From the NCBI RefSeq assembly GCF_030272615.1, contig NC_081413.1, forward strand, positions 717,793,867-717,857,866: DNA of 64,000 nt, read 5' to 3'. The position numbers and the translations under genes were made by a program. The notes under the pieces are model-generated. The model saw only the letters and a program-made list of their open reading frames with translations. It did not search any database and was not told the DNA's origin. Shown here one piece after another: positions 44,591 through 55,945 of the stretch (position 1 is the first letter of the stretch; each line of letters opens with the position of its first letter). The stretch is from Cryptomeria japonica (lineage: Eukaryota; Streptophyta; Pinopsida; Cupressales; Cupressaceae).

Positions 44591-45914
44591 AACTCGTGGG
44601 GAGGAGGGGAAGGGAGGGGGCACGAGTTGAGCCTCAGCTCCTCCACCCTCCAAACCCTAAACACCCAAATAAATTTTGTATTTTCCCCCCTTTTTTAATA
44701 TTTAATAAGAACTTTTCAAAAAAAGAAGAAGAAATCTAGCTTGTTTATTATTTACAGTTTCAAACAGAGATTTCCAACAAATTTCCAAAATGGCCATGGT
44801 TATCGAATAATTAAAATTTCCAGAATAACCTGAACTAAAACAGTCAAAATTTCCTCAACCAGATATCACATTTGAGCATAAAGAAGATCATTTCTCATAC
44901 AATAATTCCACCAAACTGCCAAATCCCAAAACAAATTCCCATATATAAACTTAAATCAGAGAACACCCATTGGAGATTTTAAGCAAGACTTCATCATGAA
45001 CAACCATTCCCAATATTTGGTTTTAGAAAAACAAACTCAATATAAAAAGAATTCAAAGAGATGCATCAGAATCCTACCTCATTTCACATTCTTGGAAAGA
45101 TCTAATGAAGAGCCCAACCTGCAGCTCAAGAAATCCTTCCTTCCCAAAATGCCCAAATCTCCTCCAAAAATCCTTCTCCAAAAATGTTTTCTAAAAAAAA
45201 TGCTCTCGAAAAATAATCCCCCAAAAAATATTTTCAAAACTAGGTTAAATGGAGGAATGTTTGACCTAATATTTATTTTTGGATTTAAAAAAAATATTTT
45301 TCATTTAAAATAAAATCCCAAAAATCATTCTTTCAGCCTATATCAAATATATATATTAAACTTGCTTTTCTAATGAAAATTGATTTTCTCACTTAATTGA
45401 AATTAACTTTTCTATTTCCAAAATGCCAAATAGGTTAAATTATTTCTATTTTGAATAAATTAAATCTTTCCTTTTGAAAAGCATAAACTGAATAAATTCA
45501 TCATTTAAAATAACCATTAAATTGAACTTGCTACAAACATGAATAGAGCAATTTTTAATTAATGATTAATCACATAAAAGAAATCTATTTAATTTAGTTC
45601 CTTAATTAAAATGCGTAAACACACATTAAATCAAATTAAATACTCAATTTTACCATGCGCAAAGCACGCAACCCAAGAAAGACAACCAGATACACGACCC
45701 GCAAGCCCAAACAAAAAGGGAAACCAATGGACGACTGTCGACGCTCACTTGAGCACAACTAGGGTAAAATGAGGGTTTTACGACCACCTAATGCAAACTC
45801 TAAGGACCAAAGAGCTACACTCAAACCTGTGAATCCAGGTGAAGATGAACCTCACACCTAGGTGGTACTGTACCTGCAATCTCTTGCAACCATGAGTCAC
45901 ACAAGCATATATAT

Positions 45915-46825
45915 TGTAACATTATGGGAAGGGAAGTATTTTCTTTTACTTACTATACAAAATCTTTTACCTTATGTTATTTAATAAAAACTATTATTGG
46001 AATAAATATTTACAAGTGTTTAATACTTTGATTTAAGTGAATTATTGTAAATAAGTATTTTACATAGGGTAAAATGATTATTGCCTAATCTAAAGTGGAA
46101 TATGTTTATTCTTTAATTAATAAGGGATTTGATTGGTTTATTTTATGTGCAGGATATATTGAATATTTACGGGAAGCATTATCAAAGCGGAGGATAAAGG
46201 ATACATTATTAAAGCTTTATTTAGTGTGTATTTTAGGGAGTCAAATGTAATTATCTCTGTAAACCAAAGGGTGTGTCCTTTCACATATGTCTTTTGGATC
46301 AGGTATTTATAGGGAGTCTTTTTCAATTAAAAAAAAAGAGGGGACAAATTCACAATCTGTCAGGCTGCCAGTAAGGGCTATGGGATGTCTGTATTGGAGA
46401 AGTCTGTAGGAATGGAAGTATCATTTTGAGCAATCACTGTGTAATGGAGTATCTGTAAGTGTATCTATTGTATGCATTCATTCTCCAGAAATTAATATAC
46501 AAGATTCGTTGTTTCAATTCCAGAATTCGTGTATACTTTTGTGTTGATGAGTTTCATTTTGTCCTCTTGATAAATCTGATAAAGGGTTTAATACAGTGTG
46601 CCACCACAAGCTGTTATAATTGAATATAAGATTGTCTTCTTCATGTTCTTATAGCACTTAATGGAACCTCTGTATTGATGGTCTTATGTTTACAAGTTAC
46701 CTTAAAACTGTCTCAAGAGTCTGATCAAATTGTTTGTCCACAAAGTATCATGTATATTCTTGGATAGAGGCACTGGTCTATTATTCATTTATGAGATTTT
46801 GATTTGTATGCATAAGGTCCTTACA
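45915..46825 (+). repeat. LTR-like segment TGTAA..TTACA
   Basis: Begins TGTAACATTATGGG and ends GGTCCTTACA, with inverted termini TGTAA/TTACA. Inside is GGTATTTATAGGGAGTC near 46299, a plausible LTR TATA region. Flanks (TATAT and AAGAA) do not form a TSD, so this is only a candidate. An internal run of A near 46328 is also present. Confidence 0.35.
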
Positions 46826-47218
46826 AAGAAACATTCTTCCATATCCTATTTGAACTAATCCTTGCAGGTTTCATTCAAGTCCTAAAAGCATTTCATTTTC
46901 AATATACAATATCTTTAACATACACTTTTATTCATATTTAGTTTTCAGTTTTCAAAGTATTCAACTAAAGCACATGATATAGCATAGTTGCAGAACACTA
47001 ATTTGCCAGTTGTGTAAACTTGCTTAGAGGCTTAAATCTACATTTAAATAACTCTTTTGTGCTTGAGAGGGAAGGGTACACCCACCTAGGTCTTGTGGAG
47101 CCTGAAGTGTAGAGGGATTTGGTCTTCGACCATCCCTGTCTGTTGGCCAAGGCTGATTGGATTTCCTAAGGAGTTGGCAAGTCTTTGGGTTTTCCAATCT
47201 GCAGTTTTGGGCACCAAC
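46826..47218. other. Unclassified sequence at the D pol breakpoint
   Basis: Follows the LTR-like segment and ends where D pol resumes (complement encodes KSVGT near 47220-47236). The complement begins TGTTGGTGCCCAAAACTGCA. It matches no copia pol region, so the RNase H N-terminal part of D is missing, either deleted or replaced. Confidence 0.4.
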
Positions 47219-50200
47219 AGTACCAACTGATTTTCTCTCCTCCATGACAAAGGTCTTCAATACCTCTTTGACATACTTGGATTGGGTAATAAAGACACCC
47301 TCTTTCATCTGCTGAATTTATAGACCAAAGAACAACTTTATCTCTCCAATCAGAGATATCTCAAACTCTTTCTTCATTTCATCTGCAAATGCATGGCTCA
47401 TTTCATCATCTCCTTGAAAGATTATGTCATTTGCAAACACTTCATAGATCAGAATCTGATCTCCTTTAGATTTCATGTAGATGTTGTTGTCCTCACTTGT
47501 TCTCTGAAATCCTATCTTCACAAGATGAGAGTGTAACCATTCATACCATACCCTTGGTGCTTTCTTCAATCCATACATGGCCTTGTGTAATCTACACACC
47601 ATGTTACTATCTTCAAATAAGGCAAAGCCATCTAGTTGCTCAATATACACTTCCTCTTCTAGGATTCCATTCCAGAATGCAGACTTCACATCCATCTGGT
47701 ATACCTTGAATACCTTAAATGTGGCAAATGCAAGTAGCATTCGAATACCTTCCAGTCTAGCCACTGGGGCAAAGGTTTCTCCATAGTCTTCGCCCTCTTC
47801 TTGAGCATATCCCTTGCATACAAGTCTTGCCTTGTTCCTTATAACTGTGCCTTCTTCATTCAACTTATTCCTAAAGACCCATTTGGTGCCTATGACATTC
47901 TTGTGTTCCGGTCTGGGTACCAAAGACCATGTTGCATTCTTTTCTATCTGGTCCAGCTCCTCTTCCATTGCCTTAATCTAGTCTTCATCTGTAAGTGCCT
48001 CTCTAGTGGTCTTAGGCTCAAATTCAGAAATCATGCAAGAGTTTTCTTTCTCCTTTCTTCTTGGGAGTATCCCTGTATCTTTATCTCCTATGATCTACTT
48101 CAGATCATGATGGAGTTTCACATACCTAGGAATGACTCTAGTTATCCTCTTCTTCTTCTTCTTCTTCTCCATCTTCTTCTTCACCTACTGTTATAGGAAC
48201 ACTGAGGTCTTTGCTTGTTTCTTTCTTAACTAGTTCCCAGAAGGCTACACCCGGTTCATCTTCCACTTGCTTGCTGCTAGTTTCCTCAGGCTTCTCAGGG
48301 GATTCATCAACCCTGACATTGATACTCTCAACAATTTTTTGAGTCCTATTGTTGTAGTACTTGAGAGCTTTTCTCTTAGTGGAATATCCCAAAAATATTC
48401 CTTCATCACATTTAGCATCAAACTTGCTCATATGCTCACCTCTCTTGATGTAACACTTACTGCCAAATACTTTAAAATAACTCATAGTGGGAGTCTTCCA
48501 GGTGCAATACTCATAAGGGGTTTTATCTTTACCTTTCTTGATGAGTACCTGGTTCATAGTATAGACTGCAATGCTCACCGCTGCTCTCCAAAAAGTGTGA
48601 GCAACCTTTCCTTGGATCAACATTGTTCTAGCCGCTTCAACTACAGTCCTGTTATTCCTTTCTACTATGCCATTCTGTTGTGGTTTCCTTAGGGCAGACA
48701 ACTACCTCTTGATACCATTGTTTTCATAGTACTTGTTGAATTCATTAGAAGTGAATTCACCTCCTTGATCAGTTCTTAGGAATTTTATCCTTTGACCACT
48801 TTCCTTCTCTACCAATGCTCTAAAGGCTTTGAACTTTCCAAATGCCTCAGACTTGTCTTTCAAGAATGTGACCCACATCATTCTTGAGCATTTATCAGTA
48901 AGAATCATGAAATACCTATCTCCCTGAATACTTCTAGTTTTCATTGGACCACATAGATCGGTGTGCACAAGATCAAGTAAGTTCTCTGTTGAAAGAGACT
49001 TACCTTTGAAAGTTGAGGAAGACATCTTCCCAAGTTGGCATTCTATGCACAAAGAATTCTCTGGTTTGTTCAACAAAGGCAATTCTCTTATTGCCTTGAT
49101 CTTACTCGCCTTTACAATATTATCAAAATTTATATGACAAAGTCTCCTATACCAATCTAGCTATCATCAAGCTTCACCATTAGACATTGACTAATCTTGG
49201 AATTCAACTGAAACAAGTTACCTTTGGTCTACTTATCGGTGGTAATAAGTTCACCACTCTTTCCAATTATACTACAGATTCCACCTTTGAACTCCAGAAT
49301 GAGTCCTTTGTCATTTAGCTAAGAAACACTCAAAAGGTTATTCTTAGGACCTTCTACCCAGTAGACATCATTTGCACTTCTCTTTCAATTCAGTGAGATG
49401 GATTCTTTACCTTTCACCAAGCATGGTGCATCATTTCCAAACCGGACAACACCTCCATCATATTCTTCCAGAGATAGAAACTTTCTCCGGTCACCAGTCA
49501 TGTGGTGAGAACACCCACTATCAATAATCCACTCATTAGAGTTGTCAATGCGAGAGATAAGGGCTTTCTTGTCAAACACTTCTTCCTTTACAACTACAAA
49601 TACTATGTCCTCATTCTCTTCATCCTCATATTCTTCATCAGTAACACCTTCATCCACTACAACAAGACAATTTCTCCTACCTCCTCCTTTGAACTTTCTA
49701 AACCTCTCTTGTTTATCCTTATTGTCATTGTTAGGACAGTTAACAGCTATATGTCCTATCTTATTGCAAGAAAAACATTTTAAAGGAAGCTTACCTCTGT
49801 ATTTTCTGGTGCCTTTTGAAAGTCTCTTGGCAAGAAGAGCTTCAAACTCCATCAAAATCTCTTCATCATCCATATCTCTGCATTGTCTAGATTCATAACT
49901 AGTACTTCTTTTCCTTTTCTGGTTGGTGTAGCAAATGCTCTAAAAGTTGACTCAGTCTTCTAAACACTGCCATCATAGCTATTCAACTCATATGCAGTCA
50001 ACTTTGCAATGATAGAGTCTAAGGATAACTTGGTTTTGTCGATAGAACTTAGCTCCTAAATAGCAACAACTCTGATTGCATAGACTGGTAACAATAATCT
50101 CAAAACTTAGTTACTAACAATGGTGGCATCGTCAATTATTCCACCAGTGCTCTTGATATCTCCAGCCACAGTCTTGATCCTTATACCATATTGTTGAATG

Positions 50201-50565
50201 GTCTCTCCTTCATTCATCCTCATGTCTTCAAATTTTCCTCTAAGGCTCTCTTCCTTAGCTTGCTTGATATTCTCATCACCACCATAAATGCTTTCCAGAG
50301 TGTCCCATACATCCTTAGGACTATTCTTATCTTGTACATCAATGAACTCAATATCGGATAGGCTGCTAATAAGGGCTTCCATGACTTGCCCATTTTCTTG
50401 AATTTCTCTTTTCTGATCATCGATTAGAGTGCCAGTGGGGATAACATAGACATTCTCAACATAGCTCCAGTGTTGAGTACCCAAACTCTTGATATAAATC
50501 TTCACTCTATCCTTCCATATTTTCAAGTTATCTCTATTGAACTTAGGACCTTCCCTCTTCATCAT
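47219..50565 (-). pseudogene. Copia gag-pol of element D (Gag to RT)
   Basis: Starts MMKREGPKFNRDNLKIW at 50565. Gag has the knuckle CFSCNKIGHIAVNC near 49780. Protease DSGCSHHMTGD is near 49510. Integrase (49082-48240) has DQGGEF and TPQQNG-like KPQQNGIVERNN. Reverse transcriptase (47968-47318) has [14 protein letters not shown], and the catalytic box reads FANDIIF where relatives have FVDDIIF, so one catalytic Asp is lost. Frameshifts fall between 50107 and 49873, 49385 and 49082, and 48138 and 47968. An acidic Glu run lies near 48140-48180. It is inactive. Confidence 0.9.
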
Positions 50566-50622
50566 TAAAGAACAATCTTTTACCTCAAGCGGTTAAGCTT
50601 ATATCACCAAGGACCTAGAGTT

Positions 50623-50634
50623 GCTCTGATACCA
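50623..50634 (-). other. Primer-binding site of element D (Met-tRNA)
   Basis: Complement TGGTATCAGAGC, two bases from the LTR at 50637. Confidence 0.92.
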
Positions 50635-50636
50635 AT

Positions 50637-52077
50637 TGATGAATAATGATGAACAACAAATACCCTAATTGATATTGAGGGGGGGGGGGTGAATCAGTAC
50701 ATTCAAAAACTTCTCAACAACTTATCAAGTTAAAACAATGCTAACCGGTTGTCTTCATCACTAAACTTAACCATTGCAATACCGGTTAAACATAGTAAGA
50801 CTTTAGACAGCTAAACTAGTAAAACTGAATACTTCAAATAACATTCAACACTTGATAACTGCATTACCAATATACTCATGCATGTGTTGTATCAGTAATA
50901 TTATAACTGTTAACTTTGCATGCATATTCACCTAAACAAAGACTGCTAAATCATCACATGAAAAATGCACAACTCATGACACAGATTTTTCACATGGCAA
51001 CCCAAATGGGAAAAACCATGGTGGGGATGAATACCCACAAGATTGTTTTTGAACTCTTTCGAAGCTCACTCTATTAGGAGCCTAGTCTAGTTAAAGACTT
51101 TACAATAAGGTTCTATTAGGAACCGATCCTGTTAAAGATCACCCAGATAAGCGATAGCTATATACCCTATTAAAGGTTGAAACCTTGTTAAAGGTTACCT
51201 TGCTAGAGGATTTGAAGAACTCAATGATCTTGAGTCACCTGGTTAGAGGATTTTCAATAAGCCTATTAAAGCTACCCGGTAAATGGATTTTCCTACTGTT
51301 GAAATGGTTAGAAGACAACAAGTAAAGCTCTGATCTGATAACAACACTACATGCTAAGGTAGATCCTTTTCAGTTCCTCTTCTCTGCAATCACACTCTGT
51401 AGTTTTCCACTCACTGGTCTGGCAAGTATCTCATCACTCAGATAAAAACACAACATTTGCCAACACAAACAATAACAAGCATCATCGACCTTATAAACAA
51501 CAATTAGGTCGGTAGCATAAACCCTAAACCCTAAACATTTTAGGTTTACAATTACAAGCGGTCCAATCCTGACCATTCAAACACTTTGCATAGAATAAAA
51601 CAATCTCAAATAGATCACAAGTCATTCTGCATCGTCCATTCTCCACTACATATAGAAATTAGTAACCCATCACGCTCTTTTCATATACCACTAAAAAGAA
51701 TGTTCATTCCCGAGGTAGACATTTAATGCAATCGATCTTCACATGCAAAATCCTCAAGGAAATCCATCACATGCACAAAACTGACATGGCATCTCGATCT
51801 CATCCTTATCTCTTAGCTAACTCACCACAAAATGTCACCGGTTGCATCGCACAAGATAGATTGCCAAACCAGAAACCCTAGAGCTGAGACTACTGACTGG
51901 TAGTCACACTTAGTGAAACCCTGACACTGGTCCACTTCATCTCTTCATACCGGTTCTCCAACTTGAACATTAATAAAAACTTCTTCCAATATTCATACTG
52001 GTTCACCTGCACTTATTGACTTCAATGACAACATACATTATTATCATATCATCATATCAGATCATCATATGCTAACA
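50637..52077 (-). repeat. 5' LTR of element D
   Basis: 1441-bp partner of 40202-41551. It is longer by extra bases near 51180 and 51960-52060. Ends GCTAACA, followed by TSD AATTC. Confidence 0.9.
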
Positions 52078-52082
52078 AATTC

Positions 52083-53088
52083 TTGCATCAAAATAAAGGG
52101 AAAAGGAACTCTAAGCATTGATGGGAAACTGAAGGCACATGATGTATATTATGTGGAAGGACTCAAGCATAATCTACTGAGTGTGAGTCAAATGTGTGAC
52201 AAAGGTTACAAATTCACCTTTGACTCAACCGGTTTCCAGATAAAGAAACACAGTAGCGGTAAAGTTGTGGTAGAACGAAAGAGAACCGATGGAAATTTTT
52301 ATAATCTGAAGGAATGCTATGAGTCCCAATGTATGTTAGGACAAGTAGATGAAAGTTGGTTGTGGCACAGAAGATTAGGCCATATAAATTTTTATAACTT
52401 AGTTGCAGTAAGCCAAAAGATGTGTGTGAGGAATATTCCACCCCTCATCAAACCGGTAAACACATTTTGTGATGAATGTGTAAAAGGTAAGCAAACAAAA
52501 GTGAGTTTCAGGACAAAGGAGCACAACACATCAAGACCACTTGAAATTGTGCATGCAGATCTGTGTGGTCCAAATCAAACAAGAGCTCTTGCTAGTAAAA
52601 GATACTTTATTCTCTTCATTGATGACTACTCAAGAATGACATGGGTCACCTTTCTGCAAGATAAATCACAAGCATTTGAAAGATTCAAGATCTTTTGTAA
52701 AATAGTGGAAAAGGAAAGTGGGTAGAGATTAAAATGCCTAAGATTAGACAGGGGTGGAGAGTTCACATCAAATGAATTTGAAGATTATTCTAAAAAATAT
52801 GGAATTAGAAGGCAATACTCTGCTCCTAGGACACCACAACAAAATGGTGTGGTAGAAAGGAAGAACATGACAGTCAAGGAGATGGTCAGAACCATGTAAA
52901 ATGAGGCCAGTCTACTAGACGCATATTAGAAAGAAGCTATTCATACTGCTGCATACACTTTGAACTAGGTTCAATTAAGAATAAACAACAAAATGACACC
53001 TTATGAGTTATGTTATGATAGGAAGCCATCATTCAAATACTTCAAAGTATTTGGAAGCAAGTGCTTAATCAAGAAAGATGTGGATGGT
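52083..53088 (+). pseudogene. Copia pol of element C, part 2 (protease end, integrase)
   Basis: Continues the frame after D with GKGTLSIDGKLKAHDVYYVE. The integrase His/Cys region follows (LWHRRLGHINF, CDECVKGK), then the first catalytic region HADLCGPNQT with FIDDYSRMTWV, LDRGGEF (usual DQGGEF) and RTPQQNGVVERKN. Stops at 52723-52725 and several later positions fall where relatives have Gln or Trp. G inserts after IKKDVDG. Confidence 0.9.
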
Positions 53089-54667
53089 TGATGGGATGGG
53101 GTTAGGGATAGACTAGCCTAGTCTATGCTCTTGGATCCTTTCCTTGGATCACCTGGTGTTCTCTACACACCCTAGGGTCTCTAGGACTTCCCTTTGCTTG
53201 AGTAATCCCCTAACCATGCCCAATCCACCCACTAATGAGTTGCAATACTGCTCCTAAGGTCTCACCTACTCATGAGACTCAAAACCCCTTACTATGGCTA
53301 ATAAGGGCTAGGCTTGTTCCACACCTTCCAAGGTCTTAGCAAGGTTGTATTAGGTCTATTTCATGGTCTTTTCACCCATTCATGAGCCCCCAAGAGGTTT
53401 CAAGCCTTCAACCCCTTACCGATTACACTATTTTGTGTTTTTGCCTTCAAATAGGGCTACAAGGATTAGGACCAATTAGGCCTCCTAACCGGTCTTCTAG
53501 GGCTCCCTCTCACAAATGGTGCACAAAAAACCCAAACTCCCAAAATGGACTACCCTTCATTTGGCAAGGACTCATGGATTTTCTAGGTTTTAGGCCTCCA
53601 AGTGTCCGTACACTGTCCTAGGTGGATTTTAAGGTTTTCAAGGGTTTTTGTGAGATTTTTAGGGTCTGCCTGGGTCATAGTGAAGGTTTTGTATTTTAGC
53701 CACCTTGTTTGGATTGGTGGAGGCTCCTCCTTCACACCAATGATGCTTCACACAAAGCTTTGCACCTCCTCCAAAGGGTGCACTCTCCTCTGACCAACCT
53801 TGCACTCCGAGACCTCTTGCAATTTGACCTCTCCTAACCGGGCACTATCCAGTCTCGCCTAGGAGTGGGTCTTTGCTTGGTCTTCCTACATTTTTAAGGG
53901 CCCTTCTTGCATGGGACTATAGTACAGGGTCTTCACTTCCATTCCCCATGGTTTCATGGTGATTCCACAATGGGGAATGGAGTTATGACTTCATTTGCAC
54001 AACCAGTCCAAAACTAGACAGTGAGACTGCAAATTACAAATTATTTACAAACTCACTCAATCGGTAAACAAAAACCTAAACTAATCACTCACAATGAAAG
54101 TATTTGCACCAGAGAAGATATTTCACACAGTTTTGCATGCAGTTCAATCCATTTACTTACCCAGTAACTTCATTCAATCTAATTGGTAACCAACAAATAG
54201 TCACAGTCAAGCTCTTCTTGCTTGGGTCGTACAATCTTTGACTTTGAAAATAATTATACTACCTTTGCCTCGGTCTATGTGCCCATATTAGGGTTGTCCA
54301 TGCCAAACTAAGCATTTTGGCCTCCTAGTGGAAAAGTTGCTTGACAACTTTTTTAAAAGTTATCATGCAACTTTTGCAACTTTTGAGCAACTTTCCCAAT
54401 GTTGCTCTTCATGACTCCTAGACCCACAATGGGCCAACCTAAGGACACCACCATGCTATGAAGGACCCCTAAACACCACAAAGACACACATACACTCCAT
54501 TTTCAAGAAAATCTCAATCTTGACTTATGACCCCTAAGATATACTCCAGGACCCTAACTAGGACCTATGAGCACTTGGCTCATTATTTTATTTACAATGG
54601 CTTCATGGGAAGCATAATACCAACAAAAAAAGAAGGAGGGAGAGCTTGGAAGGGTGCTCCTACACCA
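53089..54667 (-). repeat. 3' LTR of element G
   Basis: TGATGGGATGGGG to GGTGCTCCTACACCA, with the polypurine tract on its right. It holds a 44-bp near-perfect palindrome at 54332-54375. Confidence 0.95.
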
Positions 54668-54680
54668 TAATCCCCCTCTG
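54668..54680 (-). other. Polypurine tract of element G
   Basis: The complement reads CAGAGGGGGATTA, directly against the LTR and just past the Pol stop at 54688. Confidence 0.8.
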
Positions 54681-54687
54681 CACAAAA

Positions 54688-55945
54688 CTAAGAAAAAGAA
54701 GAAGAAATGAGAGCCGAGTCTATTCCAATTGTCTTGAACCTGCTCTCCTCCACCCATGTAGCTTCCGATACTGGTTGATCTGCCAATTTCACTAAGTGCT
54801 CCATGTAGACTTGGTGTCTAGTAGACTTCTTCACCCTTGATTCCAAGATCTCCTCTGCTTTAGGCTTCTTCACTTGAGGTAATGTGTTTACATTCAAGTC
54901 TTGTAATACCTTGGCTTGGTTCTTAGTCTGCTCTGCTATCTCTCCCTTGTACATTACCAGATCAACAACATTGAAGACTGGTGAGATGGCTAAATCTAAA
55001 GGTAAATCCAATTTATAGGTGTTCTCACCATATTTTGCCAGAATTTTACAAGGTCCTACCCTCTTCATTTAGAGTTTGGTAGGCTTACCTAGCTTTTCTC
55101 AAATGGACCATCACATAGTCACCCACCTTGAACTGAACTTGCCTCCTTTTCTGATTCACTTTGGCTTTCAGTTTTTGAATGGATTCAAGGATGGCCTTCT
55201 TAACTTTCTTTTGGACTTCCTTGATGGTTTGAGTGAAGTCCTCTGCTTGCCCACTCTTCATCTCCAAAGTACCAAGGTCTCTCAACTCACATACTCCCCT
55301 TGGATGTCTACCATATACAACCTCAAAAGGGCTTCTACCAGTGGTTCTATTCAAATTGTCATTATATGAATACTCTGCTTGAGGAATGATAAGGTCCCAT
55401 GTCTGACCATACTCCTTAGTTAGACACCTCAACAAGTTGCCTAACACTCTATTGATGACTTCAGTTTGACCATCTGTTTGTGGATGGTAAGCTGAGCTAA
55501 ATGACAAGTTAGTTCCTAGTCTCCTCCATAATGTTTGCCAAAAATGACCCATGAACTTGCTGTCCCTGTCTGAAACAATGCTTAAAGGGAGTCCATGAAT
55601 CCTAACAATCTCTTTGAAGAAGAGATGTGCAACATAGCTAGCATCATGTGTAGTCTTACATGGAATGAAATGACTCATCTTGGAAAATCTATCTACTACC
55701 ACATAGATGTTGTCCATACCTATTTTAGTCTTGGGAAGTCCTGCTACAAAGTCCATGCTTATGCATTCCCAAGGTCTATCAGGGACCGGTAATGATTGAT
55801 AGAGACCGACATTTCTTGATCCCCCTTTTGCTCTTTGACACAGTCCACATTGCTCTACATACCTCTTTACATCTCTTAGCAACTTTGGCCAATAGTAGTA
55901 CATCTGTACTAAATCCAAGGTTTTGTTGACTCCAAAGTGTCCACT
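54688..55945 (-). pseudogene. Gypsy integrase with chromodomain (element G)
   Basis: The main frame 55918-55085 encodes the zinc region CGLCQRAKGG. The catalytic core follows with SMDFVAGLPKT, SDRDSKFMGHFWQTL and YHPQTDGQTEVINR, i.e. the D, D and E positions of the integrase triad. After a frameshift near 55075 the frame 55068-54688 continues the C-terminal domain. Near its end is a chromodomain-like segment, AEEILESRVKKSTRHQVYME followed by ATWVEES. Chromodomains steer chromovirus integration toward particular chromatin. The stop is at 54688. Confidence 0.9.

Larger units (their letters stand above)
42016..45903 (-). mobile_element. Candidate large solo LTR inserted in element D
   Basis: About 3.9 kb between AGCAT (42011-42015) and AGCAT (45904-45908). 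The ends are TGTAATGCCTCACC on the left and GAGTCACACA on the right, so on the minus strand it starts TGTGTGACTC and ends near CATTACA. It has no PBS-to-pol interior and no supported gene. It contains a 13-copy minisatellite, a TA-rich tract and GC-rich repeats, as long gypsy LTRs can. The boundary is off by one base from a perfect TG..CA LTR, and the pol sequence of D does not resume right after it. Confidence 0.5.
40202..52077 (-). mobile_element. Element D: Ty1/copia retrotransposon nested in C
   Basis: LTRs at 40202-41551 (1350 bp) and 50637-52077 (1441 bp) with TSD AATTC (40197-40201, 52078-52082), PBS at 50623-50634 and polypurine tract at 41552-41565. Excision restores the protease codons of C. 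Gag-pol runs from 50565 leftwards with three frameshifts. The segment between reverse transcriptase and the end of RNase H is replaced by about 5.2 kb of inserted sequence. Confidence 0.92.

Noticed and set aside
44350-44739. Frames on both strands over GC-rich repeats (for example HNVDTGF units)
   Set aside because: Both strands open across an inverted/tandem repeat, with no homology recognised.
44996-45313. 105-codon Lys/Pro-rich frame
   Set aside because: In the candidate LTR, low complexity and A-rich, no recognisable domain.
45915-46825. Complete LTR with TSD
   Set aside because: Inverted ends look right but flanks TATAT and AAGAA do not match, so it is kept only as a low-confidence LTR-like segment.
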